This document shows, piece after piece, positions 62,905 to 64,000 of a stretch of 64,000 bases of DNA; the stretch's first letter is position 1; every line of letters begins with the position of its first letter. Source of the stretch: Hypoxylon rubiginosum (lineage: Eukaryota > Ascomycota > Sordariomycetes > Xylariales > Hypoxylaceae); assembly GCA_902806565.1 (NCBI GenBank), contig CADCXA010000019.1, positions 393,202-457,201 of the forward strand, read 5' to 3'. Made by a program: the position numbers and the translations under genes. The notes under the pieces are model-generated. The model had not been told where the DNA came from. It saw nothing but the letters and a program-made list of their open reading frames with translations, and did not search any database.

Positions 62905-64000
62905 ATTAAAATTAAAATATTCCTTTTAAAAATATTTTATAAAAATAATAAATATTTAAATTAGTTTTAAATAATTTTTATAAAAATATAAAAAAATATT
63001 TATTATTATTTTTCCTTTAAAATATAATTTAATATTTATTATTTTTATAATTTTAAAAAAAAGAATTTTTATTAACTTTTAATTAGTTTTTTATTTATTA
63101 ATATTATTTTTTAAAAAATATAATATTTTTTATTTTATTTATATAAAAATTAATTATATTAATTTTCTTATTTTTATTTATTTTTAAACAATTAATATTT
63201 ATTTTTATAAATATAATAATATATTATTATTATTTTTTAATAATTATTTAAGGTTTAATATTATATATTTTTAATATTATTAATATTTATTAAAAAATAA
63301 TATTTTTTATATAATATAACTTTATTAATTTTTCGTATAATATTTAAGTTATATATATTTCGCGAGGTAACGCCGTGTTAATTATTTTATTATATAAATA
63401 TATTATAAAACTATTAATATATATTTTTACTAATTAATAAAAATATAAACATTATATTTTTAAGTTTTAATTATAATTATATATATATATTTTATATATT
63501 TTAATTATTTATATTATATATAAAATATATTTTATATTAAAGGTTTTATATAATTAATAACTTTTAAATTATTTTAATTTAAAGTTAATATATTTTTAAT
63601 TATTTAATTATTTAATTAATTATTAATTATTATTATTTATTATAACTATAAATAAATATTATATAGTTTTAAAAATTTATATTTTAAAACTTTATATTAA
63701 TAATTTTATATAATTAATTATATAAAATGTTATTAATATAAAATAAACAGGGTAAAATATATATAACTTAAATATTATATAAAAAATTAATAAAAATTAT
63801 ATTATATAAAAAATGTTATTTTTTTTAAAAAGATTTTTTTATTATATTATATATATATGTTTTTTTATTAAAAGTTTTAATTTTTTTTAAAAATTAATTA
63901 ATTATATTAATTATTTTTTTTATTTTTTTCAGTTAAATAAAATATAATTTATTAATTATTTAATTATTTATTAAGTTATATATTATTTATTTTTTAAATT
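62905..64000 (+). repeat. Second decayed repeat type, copy D (partial, runs off the window)
   Basis: Same sequence type and orientation as copy C, separated from it by a copy of the 230-bp module. It is broken by the second TIR element and continues past the window end. Confidence 0.6.
63292..63825. mobile_element. Second nested TIR element
   Basis: Inverted repeats of about 70 bp at about 63292-63360 and 63754-63825. The left arm reads AATATTTTTTATATAATATA and continues to TATTTAAGTTATATATATTT; the right arm is its near-exact complement. It interrupts repeat copy D. The uninterrupted sequence is seen in copy C near 61640-61655. The interior of about 390 bp has no frame but keeps an odd G/C patch (CGCGAGGTAACGCCGTG at about 63360). 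Exact ends and target duplication are blurred by A/T runs; a TTAAAAA-type duplication is possible. Confidence 0.65.

Larger units (their letters stand above)
48110..64000. repeat. Very A/T-rich block, RIP-type, without genes
   Basis: From about 48.11 kb composition drops abruptly to almost pure A and T and stays so to the window end. No long frames exist. G and C that remain are sparse and concentrate in nested elements. Internal direct and inverted duplications are still recognisable. The combination of repeated sequence and extreme C-to-T type erosion on both strands is what repeat-induced point mutation leaves in transposon arrays. Such blocks are usually heterochromatic, may be centromeric or subtelomeric, and continue beyond the window. 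Confidence 0.9.

Noticed and set aside
48110..64000. CRISPR-like or origin-like periodic repeats in the A/T block
   Set aside because: Periodicity is explained by A/T simple sequence and decayed transposon copies; no regular spacer structure.

Overview
The window looks like a chromosome segment of a filamentous ascomycete (Pezizomycotina, most likely Sordariomycetes). The evidence is short introns of about 50-100 nt with GTNNGT donors and CTAAC/CTGAC branch sites, a COT-1-type NDR kinase, a pisatin-demethylase-like P450, a SLATT_fungal protein, and a 16-kb block of nearly pure A/T with decayed duplications, as expected from repeat-induced point mutation (RIP). I cannot name the species.

Layout: (1) 1-9.7 kb is accessory. 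It holds two tandem paralogous protein kinase genes on the minus strand, each with three exons and with introns at the same positions, then two small paralogous multi-exon genes of unknown function on the plus strand. (2) 9.7-19.9 kb is gene-poor; I see no convincing gene, only simple repeats and the long leader of a cyclin gene. (3) 19.9-31.5 kb is a conserved housekeeping block: a Pho85-type cyclin (Clg1/Pcl-like), a NIP30/FAM192A-type nuclear protein, TIM54 of the mitochondrial TIM22 translocase, the polarity kinase COT-1/CBK1, and the U2 snRNP splicing factor SF3A2/Prp11. (4) 33-48 kb is accessory again: an FSH1-type serine hydrolase next to a five-exon cytochrome P450, a SLATT_fungal two-TM protein, a 913-residue disordered protein with a terminal CxxC, a two-exon small secreted protein with eight cysteines that long-ORF searches miss, and Yae1. 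(5) From about 48.1 kb to the end is an A/T-only block without genes.

The A/T block has internal order. Two direct copies of a unit of about 5 kb lie side by side. A shorter unit is present in two copies. A module of about 230 bp recurs in both orientations. Two terminal-inverted-repeat elements are nested inside. The first (54675-55447) is flanked by an exact 8-bp duplication and its empty site is preserved in the paralogous copy near 60.7 kb. Yae1 lies about 130 bp from the edge of this block.

Gene structures are manual splice models. Exons were joined where donor, branch site, acceptor, phase and protein continuity agree. Family names rest on recognised motifs, not on searches.
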